A stretch of DNA of 49,309 nucleotides from Streptococcus sp. HMSC034E03 (GTDB lineage Bacteria; Bacillota; Bacilli; Lactobacillales; Streptococcaceae): positions 65,810 through 115,118 of the forward strand of contig NZ_KV804982.1 in assembly GCF_001811505.1 (NCBI RefSeq). The letters are read 5' to 3'. The notes below the pieces were generated by a model. It was not told where the DNA came from and made no database searches. It saw only the letters and a list, made by a program, of their open reading frames with translations. This document shows, in pieces, positions 38,698 through 47,283 of this stretch (the stretch's first letter is position 1; each line of letters starts with the position of its first letter). The translations under genes were made by a program, and so were the position numbers.

Positions 38698-38768
38698 CTG
38701 ATAAACAAAGACTCATAATCTCATGAAATGTTTCAGTAGCAATCTAGACCTATCAATAAAGGTATACA

Positions 38769-40058
38769 TTATTGACGAAGTAAGTCAAGCATTTCTTTAT
38801 TGAGTGTTTGATAACAAGAGAAATAGCTATCATCAATCTCAAATGTATCTTGTAAAATAAAGCGTAAGGTATCTATTGTCTGTTGCAATTTTCTAGAATT
38901 GACTAGTTTACTATCAATCTCTGACAAGCCATGTGCCACCTTATTTCTCTCACCATTCAAGCTATTTATTAGCTTTATCGACTTAAGTAATTCAAGAGAA
39001 ACTTGATAATAAGATAGAATATTTTCATAAGACAAGAGATTTAAGGTTGACTGAGGTGAATAGATTCTTTCCTTCTCATCTTTTATACCCTTGGCTTTCT
39101 TAAATTCTACGTCAATGAAGTCTAAAATAGCTTCAAAATCCTTGTATTCTTCATTTAACTTTGGAAAAGTCCCATCATATTTTATCAATTCTGGATAATC
39201 TTTCTTTATCTTCTCCTCGATGATAAATTCAACATAAGACTTTGATTTGATTAAGACATCAGCAACCTGCCCTCTTTCTTTCAAAACTTCAATCATTAAA
39301 AAGTAATTAAGAGCTTTTTTCTCAACTTCTGTAAGTGAATATCCCTGAATATCTTTTAAAATCGCTTGAGTTTTAAATACTTTTACAAAATCATTTAATA
39401 TGACTCTTAAACGATATAACTTTTTCTTAGAGAGCAATTTATTGTATTCTTTCCTAGCGACTAATTCTTGTGCAGCAATATAATCATAAGAAGAGATTAA
39501 ATTTCTTAAATATCGTTTGATTAGAGACTGATTAAATTTCTCTGCTTCATCTTTGATTGTACGGTTTTCGTAATCTTTTTGGTTATCTTGATTTTCGTCA
39601 AATAGCCTTTGTTCGTCTTCACTTGAAAGTGGCACATACTTTCTATTTGCTGATTTGTTTGGCGTTGCAACCTGTATAGCTTGCGTATTATAATCATTAA
39701 TTCGATTCAAAGCAAATAAAGCAGAAATAATCTGAGGTGTCCCTGAGGAGAGATTTAAGATTAATTGATGATCTGTTCCAGAATATTTTTCGATAATCTG
39801 CCCCATCACTTCATACATTTTATCAAATAGATAGACTTCATCATTTTTCAATATGATTGATTCAATAACCACTTTAGGATGATAACCCTCTATTGAACAT
39901 AATGCTTTCTCAACTAGATCATTTTTTACTAACATTTCTTCACTATAAACCAAAACAATCTGTTCAGGTCTGTAAGTTCGAGCAATATGTAATAAAGCTG
40001 CATCTCGATTATAACTTATCGGATCTGTCGTTCCAACTGCTGAAATTAAAATTTCCAA
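38769..40058 (-). CDS. csm6: Csm6 (CARF-HEPN ribonuclease), second copy
   Basis: A 429-aa cyclic-oligoadenylate-activated RNase. The N-terminal CARF domain (about 1-170) has MEILISAVGTTDP and the ligand-pocket motif LNLSSGTPQ (about 99-107). The C-terminal HEPN domain carries the catalytic R-x4-H motif as R371 and H376 (ERNKVAHG). These numbers coincide with the residues I recall for S. thermophilus Csm6, so the protein is collinear with it and looks active. The start is TTG at 40058 with GAGAGG upstream. It is the last gene of the operon, 16 bases after csm6'. It degrades RNA collaterally when Cas10 makes its second messenger, probably cyclic hexa-AMP by analogy. Confidence 0.93.
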   Translation of the reverse strand: MEILISAVGTTDPISYNRDAALLHIARTYRPEQIVLVYSEEMLVKNDLVEKALCSIEGYHPKVVIESIILKNDEVYLFDKMYEVMGQIIEKYSGTDHQLILNLSSGTPQIISALFALNRINDYNTQAIQVATPNKSANRKYVPLSSEDEQRLFDENQDNQKDYENRTIKDEAEKFNQSLIKRYLRNLISSYDYIAAQELVARKEYNKLLSKKKLYRLRVILNDFVKVFKTQAILKDIQGYSLTEVEKKALNYFLMIEVLKERGQVADVLIKSKSYVEFIIEEKIKKDYPELIKYDGTFPKLNEEYKDFEAILDFIDVEFKKAKGIKDEKERIYSPQSTLNLLSYENILSYYQVSLELLKSIKLINSLNGERNKVAHGLSEIDSKLVNSRKLQQTIDTLRFILQDTFEIDDSYFSCYQTLNKEMLDLLRQ

Positions 40059-40074
40059 AATATTCTACCTCTCA

Positions 40075-41235
40075 TTATTTCAGTAATTCTAATAATTCCT
40101 TATTTAATCCCTTGTAAAAATTAAAATCCTTCTCGGTGAGTTGATACTGTTCCTTAACTAGCCCTTTTAAGGTTTTTAGAACAGGACCCATCTGTTTTAA
40201 GTCTTCAGCTTTTATAGAATCTAATCTATGGGCTACTGTATTTCGTGAAGTGTTCATGTTGATCATTGGTTTAATTTGATTATATAAAGTCCACTCTTTT
40301 TTTTCTTTAAGAATTTTACTATAATCCCAAATTCCCAAGAAATATTTTTCTGATTCATCTACATATCTATCCAATAATCCTGGATAACGGTTATCAATAT
40401 AATCTTCCAAGATAAATTCAGTCAAGGTTTTAATTCTAATGAGTCCTTCACTGAAATTCCCACGTTCTTTTTGCAATTCAATTGTTAGATAAGCATTGAG
40501 AACCTTCTTCTTCTCATCACTCCATTTTCTATTTTTAAAAGTTTGGGGAATATCTTGTCTATCTAGCGCATCTACAATATCTTGCAATTTTTTACGCGCT
40601 TCTTTCAAACCAGAAAAATCTGGTAATTGATTTGCTAACTCTAAACTAGCTTTATAATCATATTTCGTAATAAAATCACGAATAGTTTTCTTCATTAAAT
40701 CCTGACTAAATTTCTCCGCACTATCTTCCAAAGTACGATCCACAAACTGATCGGTACTATCTTCATTTAATGAAATCAAATCATCAATATCTTCACTTAT
40801 ATCATGTTTATCTCCTATATTTGGCCCCTTTTGTGGAGAAGCAACTTGAACTGCTTTGACATTTATACCACTCAAACGATTGATAATAAAAAGAGCAGCG
40901 CATATCTGTGGTGTTCCACTAGAAAGATTCAAAATAAATTCATCTTCTTTTGAGTAACATTCATTAATTATTTTTGAGAATTCATCATACATTTTATCGA
41001 AAATAAAGACATCCTCACCAATAATTATTTTTTCATGAATAATAATTTCTGGTCTATAGTTTTCAGATATAGAGAAAAGAACTTTATTATTTCGCTCTTT
41101 ATTAGGAAGCATCTTATCAGAATACACAATAATAATTTTATCTGGACGATACTTTCTTGCAATATGAACCAGAGCACCATCATGAAATCCTCTAATCGGA
41201 TCGGAATCACTAACAGCGGATATCAAAATTTTCAT
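40075..41235 (-). CDS. csm6': Csm6' (CARF-HEPN ribonuclease), first copy
   Basis: A 386-aa paralogue of the adjacent csm6. It shares MKILISAV at the start, LNLSSGTPQ in the CARF pocket and an R-x4-H motif (R331, H336 in SRNTVAHR) in the HEPN domain. The linker between domains is about 40 residues shorter than in its neighbour. S. thermophilus DGCC8004-type loci also carry a Csm6/Csm6' pair, so this is an established arrangement. The ATG overlaps the csm5 stop by four bases. Both copies look catalytically complete, so two RNases respond to one signal. Confidence 0.93.
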   Translation of the reverse strand: MKILISAVSDSDPIRGFHDGALVHIARKYRPDKIIIVYSDKMLPNKERNNKVLFSISENYRPEIIIHEKIIIGEDVFIFDKMYDEFSKIINECYSKEDEFILNLSSGTPQICAALFIINRLSGINVKAVQVASPQKGPNIGDKHDISEDIDDLISLNEDSTDQFVDRTLEDSAEKFSQDLMKKTIRDFITKYDYKASLELANQLPDFSGLKEARKKLQDIVDALDRQDIPQTFKNRKWSDEKKKVLNAYLTIELQKERGNFSEGLIRIKTLTEFILEDYIDNRYPGLLDRYVDESEKYFLGIWDYSKILKEKKEWTLYNQIKPMINMNTSRNTVAHRLDSIKAEDLKQMGPVLKTLKGLVKEQYQLTEKDFNFYKGLNKELLELLK

Positions 41236-42314
41236 TGTAAAATCTCCCTAATCATGAAATTAGCTTTCCCCATTTCATAGAAGGATTCATTATTCATTAT
41301 CAGTTTACGAGTTGCTTGTGTTGTTTTAACACTTTTCATTGGTGCTTTTGTAAGCTTTAACACACCTTTACCCTTCATCTTAGTTTGTACCGGTTTCTTG
41401 TGGCGGTCTTGTATGATTCCATTTGCTTGTTTAAAAATTGTTTTTGTCCAAGCTCCACTACCAGCACCCAAGTATATAGGATAGTCAATATTATCTTGGA
41501 TCTTATCTTCCGGAAAATCTTTTAGGAAAAAGTTTTTATAACCCTTATAAAACTCTAGTGCCTTATCTTCAAATTTTTCAATTAAAGTTGCCGCTTCTGC
41601 TGTCGTTGTGGTAATTGTAAACTCTACTTTAGTCAAAGGAGCAATAGCTTCTCGGTATAGAGGTAAAGGTTTTACTTTTAGCAACTTGGCTGAGCAGTCC
41701 CATTTTTGAACTAAAATAAGACTCTCATTACTAAATGGTTTGCTATCACTAACACGAATGGCATTAAATAAGTCATTGAATTCTTTACCTTTCTTAGCTC
41801 CCCAGGAGATCATATTTTTATTTTCCTTAGGACGTTTACCACGAGTATCAACCACCTTTTTATTGTTCCAGTCAGGATTTGTGTTCATTAGAATAGTTCG
41901 AATAGCACCCTTTAATGAACTTCCAGGAATGTATGGAGTCCCAAACGGGTCTCTCATAAACTTTACTACTTCATTAATAGCACCTAATTTGGAATCATTA
42001 TCATTCTCTTCAGTTTCCAAACCTGTCTCTTTAATTCTATAACCACCAAAATCACGGTCAGAAATACGGTTATCCAGTAAAAAGGAAATCAAACGATTAT
42101 TACTTGCTCTTGGCTTTCTCTCTTGTAAGAAGCGCTCAAACTTCTGATCATAACCTTTCTCCACCATTCGATTATAAAACTTACCCATATCAGGGAAATA
42201 AAAGTACCCATTTTCATAGATAAATTCACGAGAAGTGTACTTATCACCACTGCCAATATGGATAGGAGCCATAGAAAGAAGGCTGAATTGAAAAGTTCTA
42301 TATTCTGTTTTCAT
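41232..42314 (-). CDS. csm5: Csm5 (type III-A RAMP subunit)
   Basis: A 360-aa Cas7-like RAMP protein that caps the 3' end of the crRNA in the Csm complex and recruits trimming nucleases. The N-terminal FSLLSMAPIHIGSGDKY (about 10-26) and the FGTPYIPGSSLKGAIRT loop (about 127-143) are the RAMP signatures. The C-terminal region is basic (KKPVQTKMKGKG), as expected for RNA binding. It overlaps csm4 and csm6' by four bases each (ATGA), showing tight translational coupling. The length is normal. Confidence 0.95.
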   Translation of the reverse strand: MKTEYRTFQFSLLSMAPIHIGSGDKYTSREFIYENGYFYFPDMGKFYNRMVEKGYDQKFERFLQERKPRASNNRLISFLLDNRISDRDFGGYRIKETGLETEENDNDSKLGAINEVVKFMRDPFGTPYIPGSSLKGAIRTILMNTNPDWNNKKVVDTRGKRPKENKNMISWGAKKGKEFNDLFNAIRVSDSKPFSNESLILVQKWDCSAKLLKVKPLPLYREAIAPLTKVEFTITTTTAEAATLIEKFEDKALEFYKGYKNFFLKDFPEDKIQDNIDYPIYLGAGSGAWTKTIFKQANGIIQDRHKKPVQTKMKGKGVLKLTKAPMKSVKTTQATRKLIMNNESFYEMGKANFMIREILQ

Positions 42315-43216
42315 CTTTCTCCCTCCATCTTAAAAAATAGTGGTTTAGCATAATTTAATACTTCATGTGGAAAATCAAGAGGTCTTACATCCACAATCTG
42401 TCCTGTAAAGGTTTTAGAGAAAGTAGAGCCAGAAGCAAACTTATATAAATCCTGCTTACGGTAATTTTCATTGGTTTCTGTACTAAAAGCAAAACCACTT
42501 GATTTACTTAGTAAATAAGAACTAGCTTCCATTGTGTTTTTAAGTTCATGTTCAACCGGTAGTGAAGTTGTCAAAGTCATGACAGGTCCTTGATGGACCT
42601 TGGTAAGACGATTTTTGAAGCCATCTGGTAAATCTAATATAGTCAAATCAAATTGTCCATAGCCACTAGAACGCTTCCCACCAATTCCTGTATACTGCAA
42701 GCTTGTCATGAGTTCATTCAAGAGCTCAGACTCGTTTGCAATCACATAAAGTGAAGAGTCATCTCTAAATCTAACAGTAGAAACTTGATAAAGAGCCCCA
42801 TCCACATGAGGTTGATTTTTTGTGACAACATTTGTTACTACGTGTTCTTCATCTTTAAAAAGCGTTCCATTTACATAAGAATCAAAATTATCCAAAGGGA
42901 TAAACTGAAGTTTCTTTGCCATTTTTGCTTGACGTCTTACTTCCTTGACATCCGTTGTTAAGTCTGGCTGTTCAAACTTTGGAAATCCTATTGGCTTAGG
43001 TAAAAATGGACTTGACAGATAAGGAAAGGCATCAGTCAAAACAAATTCATCTTGACCCGCTATTGACACGAATTCCTCCATTTTTCCCATTTTTTTTGCC
43101 TCAATAGCTAAGGCAGAAAATAATCGGTCAGCTGCAAAAGTCATTTTAGAACTATCCAGAGTACCTGCACCAAAGTGAGCAGTATGGAAGTTCATAATAT
43201 ACATCTTATAGGTCAT
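42311..43216 (-). CDS. csm4: Csm4 (type III-A Cas5-like subunit)
   Basis: A 301-aa Cas5-like RAMP that binds the 5' repeat-derived tag of the crRNA and contacts Cas10. The N-terminal strand is MTYKMYIMNFHTAHFGAG. The loop GIGGKRSSGYGQF (about 178-190) is the glycine-rich RAMP signature. It lies one base from csm3 and overlaps csm5 by four bases. Because Csm4 reads the crRNA handle, the natural handle variants in the adjacent array (see findings) should be considered together with it. Confidence 0.95.
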   Translation of the reverse strand: MTYKMYIMNFHTAHFGAGTLDSSKMTFAADRLFSALAIEAKKMGKMEEFVSIAGQDEFVLTDAFPYLSSPFLPKPIGFPKFEQPDLTTDVKEVRRQAKMAKKLQFIPLDNFDSYVNGTLFKDEEHVVTNVVTKNQPHVDGALYQVSTVRFRDDSSLYVIANESELLNELMTSLQYTGIGGKRSSGYGQFDLTILDLPDGFKNRLTKVHQGPVMTLTTSLPVEHELKNTMEASSYLLSKSSGFAFSTETNENYRKQDLYKFASGSTFSKTFTGQIVDVRPLDFPHEVLNYAKPLFFKMEGER

Positions 43217-43217
43217 A

Positions 43218-43880
43218 CTAGACCTCCGTAGTTAAAAGTTCATTCAATCTACTAACATCATAGTTTCCGAAAACTGTATTTGCTTTAAGATCCTCAAAAA
43301 CAACTTTACCATATCCACGAGAGCCTGAACCACCTAAATAATCAAGTTCCAACAGTTTTAATCCATCAAAAATCACTTTAAAGTCTTCTTCTACTTGAGC
43401 TTGACTCTTGTCTGTCACCTCATAGATCAGCTCAAATCCAAAGACACTGTCTCGGATGGCACGTTCAATTTGTCTTGGATTTGCTTCAGCAGTGATACGG
43501 TCAATCGTATTTTCAAACTTAACTTCAGTATAACTTTTGACATCTCGTGAATCTAAATCATCTTTGTTAGTTAGAAAGGCATCTCTAAAAATAAGTCTTC
43601 CTACTTTATAGTTTTTGTCTGAACTATTCCCAAAGAGACGACTAATAATTTCCCCATCGTCTCCTGGTTTTTCTGCTAATGTAGTATTATATACTTTTGC
43701 TAGAAGGGTACGCATTTTCCCTTTGATACTAGATCCTGGAATAATGGGTAAGTTCGTAATTGGATCTTTAATCACAGGTGAGTCCGTAGCACCAATCGCT
43801 GCAAAAGCATTGCTTGTCCCAATATGAAGTCCTGTTTCTAGACGAATTTGTCCTGTTACTTGAATTTTTGCAAATGCCAT
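43218..43880 (-). CDS. csm3: Csm3 (type III-A Cas7 backbone and target RNase)
   Basis: A 220-aa Cas7 protein that forms the filament on the crRNA and slices target RNA every six nucleotides. The catalytic Asp33 is present (ATDSP). The RAMP loops LPIIPGSSIKGKMRT (about 43-57) and the Gly-rich GGSGSRGYGKV (about 190-200) are intact. ATG at 43880 is chosen; the frame extends 19 codons further but GGAGGAAAAG directly precedes this ATG. The start overlaps the csm2 stop by one base. RNA slicing should be functional, and by analogy it switches off Cas10 signalling. Confidence 0.96.
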   Translation of the reverse strand: MAFAKIQVTGQIRLETGLHIGTSNAFAAIGATDSPVIKDPITNLPIIPGSSIKGKMRTLLAKVYNTTLAEKPGDDGEIISRLFGNSSDKNYKVGRLIFRDAFLTNKDDLDSRDVKSYTEVKFENTIDRITAEANPRQIERAIRDSVFGFELIYEVTDKSQAQVEEDFKVIFDGLKLLELDYLGGSGSRGYGKVVFEDLKANTVFGNYDVSRLNELLTTEV

Positions 43881-44251
43881 TAATCTTTTCCTCCATAAAA
43901 TCTGAAATAAGCTACTAGCGCTTCCATATAGCGGCAAAAACGTTGGAGACTTTCCTTATTGTTTATTTCTTTTAGTATGTCTAGAATTTCAGCCTTTTTT
44001 ACCAAGTCTTTAACCGAAGTTTCTCGGCCCGATTGATAAACAAACTGCACTCTTAAATAGGCAATTTTGTCAGCCAAATCCTTGTACTCTCTAACCTTAC
44101 TTTCATCAAAGAGGGTACTAGTCAAATTTAATAGGTTTCGAATTTTACTAGTTGTTAAAATAAATAACTTTGGGTCCCTTTTATTACGATTCAAAGATTT
44201 AATAACCTTTTCTGCCTTATCTACGTAATTATCATCTGTTAAAATTGCCAT
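43880..44251 (-). CDS. csm2: Csm2 (type III-A small subunit)
   Basis: A 123-aa, mostly helical small subunit that lines the target-RNA channel of the Csm complex. The internal KIRNLLNLTSTLFDESKVREYKD-like region with basic and hydrophobic heptads is typical, as is the C-terminal RFCRYMEALVAYFRF. The start at 44251 immediately follows the cas10 stop codon, with AGGATTC as a weak site, suggesting coupling. The last base of its stop codon forms part of the csm3 start (TAATG). Confidence 0.93.
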   Translation of the reverse strand: MAILTDDNYVDKAEKVIKSLNRNKRDPKLFILTTSKIRNLLNLTSTLFDESKVREYKDLADKIAYLRVQFVYQSGRETSVKDLVKKAEILDILKEINNKESLQRFCRYMEALVAYFRFYGGKD

Positions 44252-46489
44252 CTATGAATCCTTTCTAATCTCATAAATATATAGAAGTAAAGCTATCTCT
44301 GCTTCCTTACGTTCATTGTCGCTACCTGTATACCAAGAAAAGAATAAATCTTTAAACTTTCTAAACTCTTCTTTTTTGTCTTTAGGTGTCTGGTCTTCCA
44401 AACGAGTCAAATAATAGGCTAATCGAGCAATATTCATACGATCGTAGTTACGAAGGAGCTCAATCAGTCTGTATACAAAACTCTTTCCGCGCTCATCTTG
44501 AATATTAAAGTAGTAACGAATACTCTTAAGTTTTCCATTATAAACATTGTTAATGAATTGGTCGAACTTCAAGGTATAATTTTTTTCAAAAAGGGAAATA
44601 CTATCCTTGTCGTTATCCTTGGCTGCTCCTTCTAACTTACCAGTTTCTTCAGCCATGAGGCTAACTGGAGTCTTATCTGGAAAGAGTCCGATCCCTGCTG
44701 ATAGGGTTAATTTGCCATTTGTCCACTTGATAAAGTTTTGTCGGAGACAAATAGTAAACTCAATAATATCCTGCCAAGAACCAATAGCAAATACATCATC
44801 TCCACCGGCATAGATGATTGATAGTTTTTTCTCTTTGGCAAACTGGTTGATATAGACCTTAAAGAAGAGACTCATACTTCTAGAGAAGGTTGCCGAGCGT
44901 GCCAGAGTATTATACTTGCCACCATCTTGATAGGAGAACCCAGCCATAAAGGCTGCTCCTAGGTCATCCACATCTAGTCGAACGACTGCCAGACGCTTGA
45001 TACCTTGACCAGACTCCTGAGATAGTTTAGCATACTCATAAATCTCATCATACTTGTAATCTCCGACAAAGACATGGGTTGCTTTTAGGATATCTGTACT
45101 ATAGCTATTCTTGACATAAACACGATCCCACTCTTCATTAGCGAGGTCGGCTTTGGAAATACCACTAATATAGGCTCCCGGACCTATCGGGAGGCCTTTT
45201 TCTTTTGTGACAATATAGTAGCTTTCTTGTATTTCCTTGGCAAAGCGATACATTCCAGCACAGATATGGCAGACCTCTTGATCTTTATACTTGGTAAGCT
45301 TTTCGACTGAGTGGCAAATAGCACATTCTCTCTGGGAACTTTTTCCTCCTTGGTTGAGTTCAAGGAGAGTTTTGGCATCATAACGAGAAATTTTCTTTTG
45401 GGAAATCATCCGACTAGTTGTTTGATAGACTTTTCGATAGTCGGCCAGTGTCGTTGTCATATCATTGGCAGAAAACGGACTCCAACCAAATGCTACGTAT
45501 AAACCTGTCTGGAAGTGCTTGACCAAAAACTGATTGAATTCTGCTTCAAAGTTAGCCAAGGTTTCTCTAGTTTTTTCAGTGTTTGGAAGGATAAAGTAGG
45601 CGTGCCCACCACCGACGTAGAGGAGATTAGCCCTCGTAAGCTCTAACTTCTCCAGTAAGCTGTCAGCGATATGTTCCCCCATAAAATCTAAATACAAGGA
45701 ACGTGCTTTTAGTTGCTTGGCTGCACCAGCTGTTGCGATATTGTAAATAAAATCCTGAATCCCTGACAAGTCAAAACTTGCTAATAAAAAGGCCTTCTCG
45801 CTATAAAAAGCTTCTAAATCTTGCCCCAGTACCTTCTCATAGTCACGGCAATTCTTGTCTGCTAAATAGTTTTCTATAGCTAGGGCAAAGCCAGCTGTCA
45901 GACGACTGTAGGTTGCTAGAGAAATATCTGATAATTCCTTGGTCCTTGTCGAAACAGGCACATAGGAAAGAGTAGACTCAAGAAGATTCAAAAGGGTATC
46001 TATCTCAGACTGGCTAAAGTCCAATCTCTCAAACTCTTTTTCTAAGGTCTCTACTATCAAGTCATAGTCTGACTGGTCAGACGGCTCACTCGATCCCTTA
46101 GCATAGTTTGGTTCCCCGTCAAGCTCTAATAGTCGTGCATCGAGATAACGCTGACTAGGGCTATCTGAAAATACATTGAAGATATCCGATTGTTTGCTTA
46201 GGAAATCTTCTTTTCCTTCATGAATTCTTGCTACCCCTTTTAGGCCTGAAGCAATCTTTGCAGCAGCTGACGTGATATAGACCAAACTATCAGGAGCTAA
46301 ATCCGTCGGCAAATCACTAGAAGTCGCCTTGGCTATCTGCTGGGCTATTTTTTCATTATCCGAAAAGCGTTTAAACCATTCGGACCCAATGGTACCCAGG
46401 TCTTTCTCATCATACCTGGAACCTTGAATCACCTTGCCGATGGCGTGCAAAAGCGATCCATAAACTAAATCAATCTTTTCTTTCTTCAA
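44252..46489 (-). CDS. cas10: Cas10/Csm1 with inactivated HD domain and intact GGDD cyclase
   Basis: A 745-aa large subunit. The first residues match S. thermophilus Csm1 closely (KKEKIDL.YG.LLH), but the HD dyad is His15-Ala16 (codon GCC at 46442-46444). Sites where the relative has further HD ligands also differ (no His near 27-35; ITSAAAKIA where ITYIADNIA is expected). The first Palm region (about 240-370) is followed by a CxxC...CxxC zinc site (about 390-410). The cyclase Palm has GGDD at 562-565 (IIYAGGDDVFAIG), and a helical D4 domain closes the protein. The start is TTG at 46489 with GGAGG eight bases upstream, inside the end of cas6. Expected to make cyclic oligoadenylates but not to cut DNA. 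Confidence 0.95.
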   Translation of the reverse strand: MKKEKIDLVYGSLLHAIGKVIQGSRYDEKDLGTIGSEWFKRFSDNEKIAQQIAKATSSDLPTDLAPDSLVYITSAAAKIASGLKGVARIHEGKEDFLSKQSDIFNVFSDSPSQRYLDARLLELDGEPNYAKGSSEPSDQSDYDLIVETLEKEFERLDFSQSEIDTLLNLLESTLSYVPVSTRTKELSDISLATYSRLTAGFALAIENYLADKNCRDYEKVLGQDLEAFYSEKAFLLASFDLSGIQDFIYNIATAGAAKQLKARSLYLDFMGEHIADSLLEKLELTRANLLYVGGGHAYFILPNTEKTRETLANFEAEFNQFLVKHFQTGLYVAFGWSPFSANDMTTTLADYRKVYQTTSRMISQKKISRYDAKTLLELNQGGKSSQRECAICHSVEKLTKYKDQEVCHICAGMYRFAKEIQESYYIVTKEKGLPIGPGAYISGISKADLANEEWDRVYVKNSYSTDILKATHVFVGDYKYDEIYEYAKLSQESGQGIKRLAVVRLDVDDLGAAFMAGFSYQDGGKYNTLARSATFSRSMSLFFKVYINQFAKEKKLSIIYAGGDDVFAIGSWQDIIEFTICLRQNFIKWTNGKLTLSAGIGLFPDKTPVSLMAEETGKLEGAAKDNDKDSISLFEKNYTLKFDQFINNVYNGKLKSIRYYFNIQDERGKSFVYRLIELLRNYDRMNIARLAYYLTRLEDQTPKDKKEEFRKFKDLFFSWYTGSDNERKEAEIALLLYIYEIRKDS

Positions 46490-47201
46490 GTTCTAAACCT
46501 CCCATCCCTAAGCTAGTTTTCATACCGAGACCTGAGTACTCTCCAAATTTTAGAAGCATATTAGCGTATGCTTTCAAGGTATTTGGACCTGTAATCTTAA
46601 AGGTCAGTCTCCCCCTGAATCCAGGGATTTTTTTACCATGGACTTTAAAATAGCTGGATTCCAATCTATAGCCGGTAATTCTACTATGCTTGACCAAGTA
46701 GTCCAGGGTTTCCTCTTCGATGTCCTGACGATTCTCGACCAGACGTGCATACTTCATCATCAAACTCTGAAAGATGAGACGCATGGTCGGAAAGAGTACG
46801 TACTCTCCTTGGGAGCGAAATCCTGTCGGAGTTTGAAAATGAATAGTAAAGAGTGACCGATCTTGGTTTTCATTAAAGAACTCAAAGAGTTGCTCTGAAC
46901 TGAGATCTTGCATGGAGAAAGATTCCACCATGAGAGTCGGCAAATCATGAAGTTCTACTTTCTTGAGCTCCAAGAGAACAGGCAAGATCTGCTTGACAGC
47001 CTCATCCGTCAGGAGATGAAGGGACCATAGGGTCTTGTCCTTTTGATGGATGATTTTTAGTGAGTAGGGGTTGGTCTCCTGCTCATGTAGCCAAGTCACA
47101 TAGTCTGGTTCTAGTTTTTCCATGAGAAAACCTTGGAATTTTGTCGACAGGTCGCTCGGTGATTGTTCAATCCGCTTAAATGATAGTTCGATGCGTTTCA
47201 T
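46470..47201 (-). CDS. cas6: Cas6 CRISPR RNA endoribonuclease
   Basis: A 243-aa RAMP RNase that cuts the array transcript within each repeat, leaving an eight-base 5' handle. The C-terminal glycine-rich loop GEYSGLGMKTSLGMGG (about 221-236) is the Cas6 signature. The basic segment RLESSYFKVHGKKIPGFRG (about 177-195) probably contacts RNA. No residue can be named as catalytic with certainty. GGAGGCAT precedes the ATG, leaving short spacing. It is the first gene of the operon and overlaps cas10 by 20 bases. The array lies directly upstream and is read towards it. Confidence 0.94.
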   Translation of the reverse strand: MKRIELSFKRIEQSPSDLSTKFQGFLMEKLEPDYVTWLHEQETNPYSLKIIHQKDKTLWSLHLLTDEAVKQILPVLLELKKVELHDLPTLMVESFSMQDLSSEQLFEFFNENQDRSLFTIHFQTPTGFRSQGEYVLFPTMRLIFQSLMMKYARLVENRQDIEEETLDYLVKHSRITGYRLESSYFKVHGKKIPGFRGRLTFKITGPNTLKAYANMLLKFGEYSGLGMKTSLGMGGLELEERKD

Positions 47202-47224
47202 ATGCCTCCTTTATTAATACAATT

Positions 47225-47254
47225 GCGCTTTTGCTTTCTCATGAGCGCTTTTTT
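47225..47254 (+). other. Hairpin with T6 tail between the array and cas6
   Basis: GCGCT (47225-47229) and AGCGC (47244-47248) form a short stem, followed on the plus strand by TTTTTT. On that strand it resembles a weak terminator, which would block antisense transcription running into the array. On the minus strand it lies between the last repeat and the cas6 ribosome-binding site. I see no convincing minus-strand promoter for cas6 in this 80-base gap. Confidence 0.35.
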
Positions 47255-47283
47255 CTTTTACTTTTAAAATCCTTTCCCCTTAT

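Noticed and set aside
38466-38768. A possible gene in the gap between the LURP-one gene and csm6
   Set aside because: The stretch is explained by a promoter and an alanine T-box; the apparent N-terminal extension of the LURP-one frame runs through its terminator.
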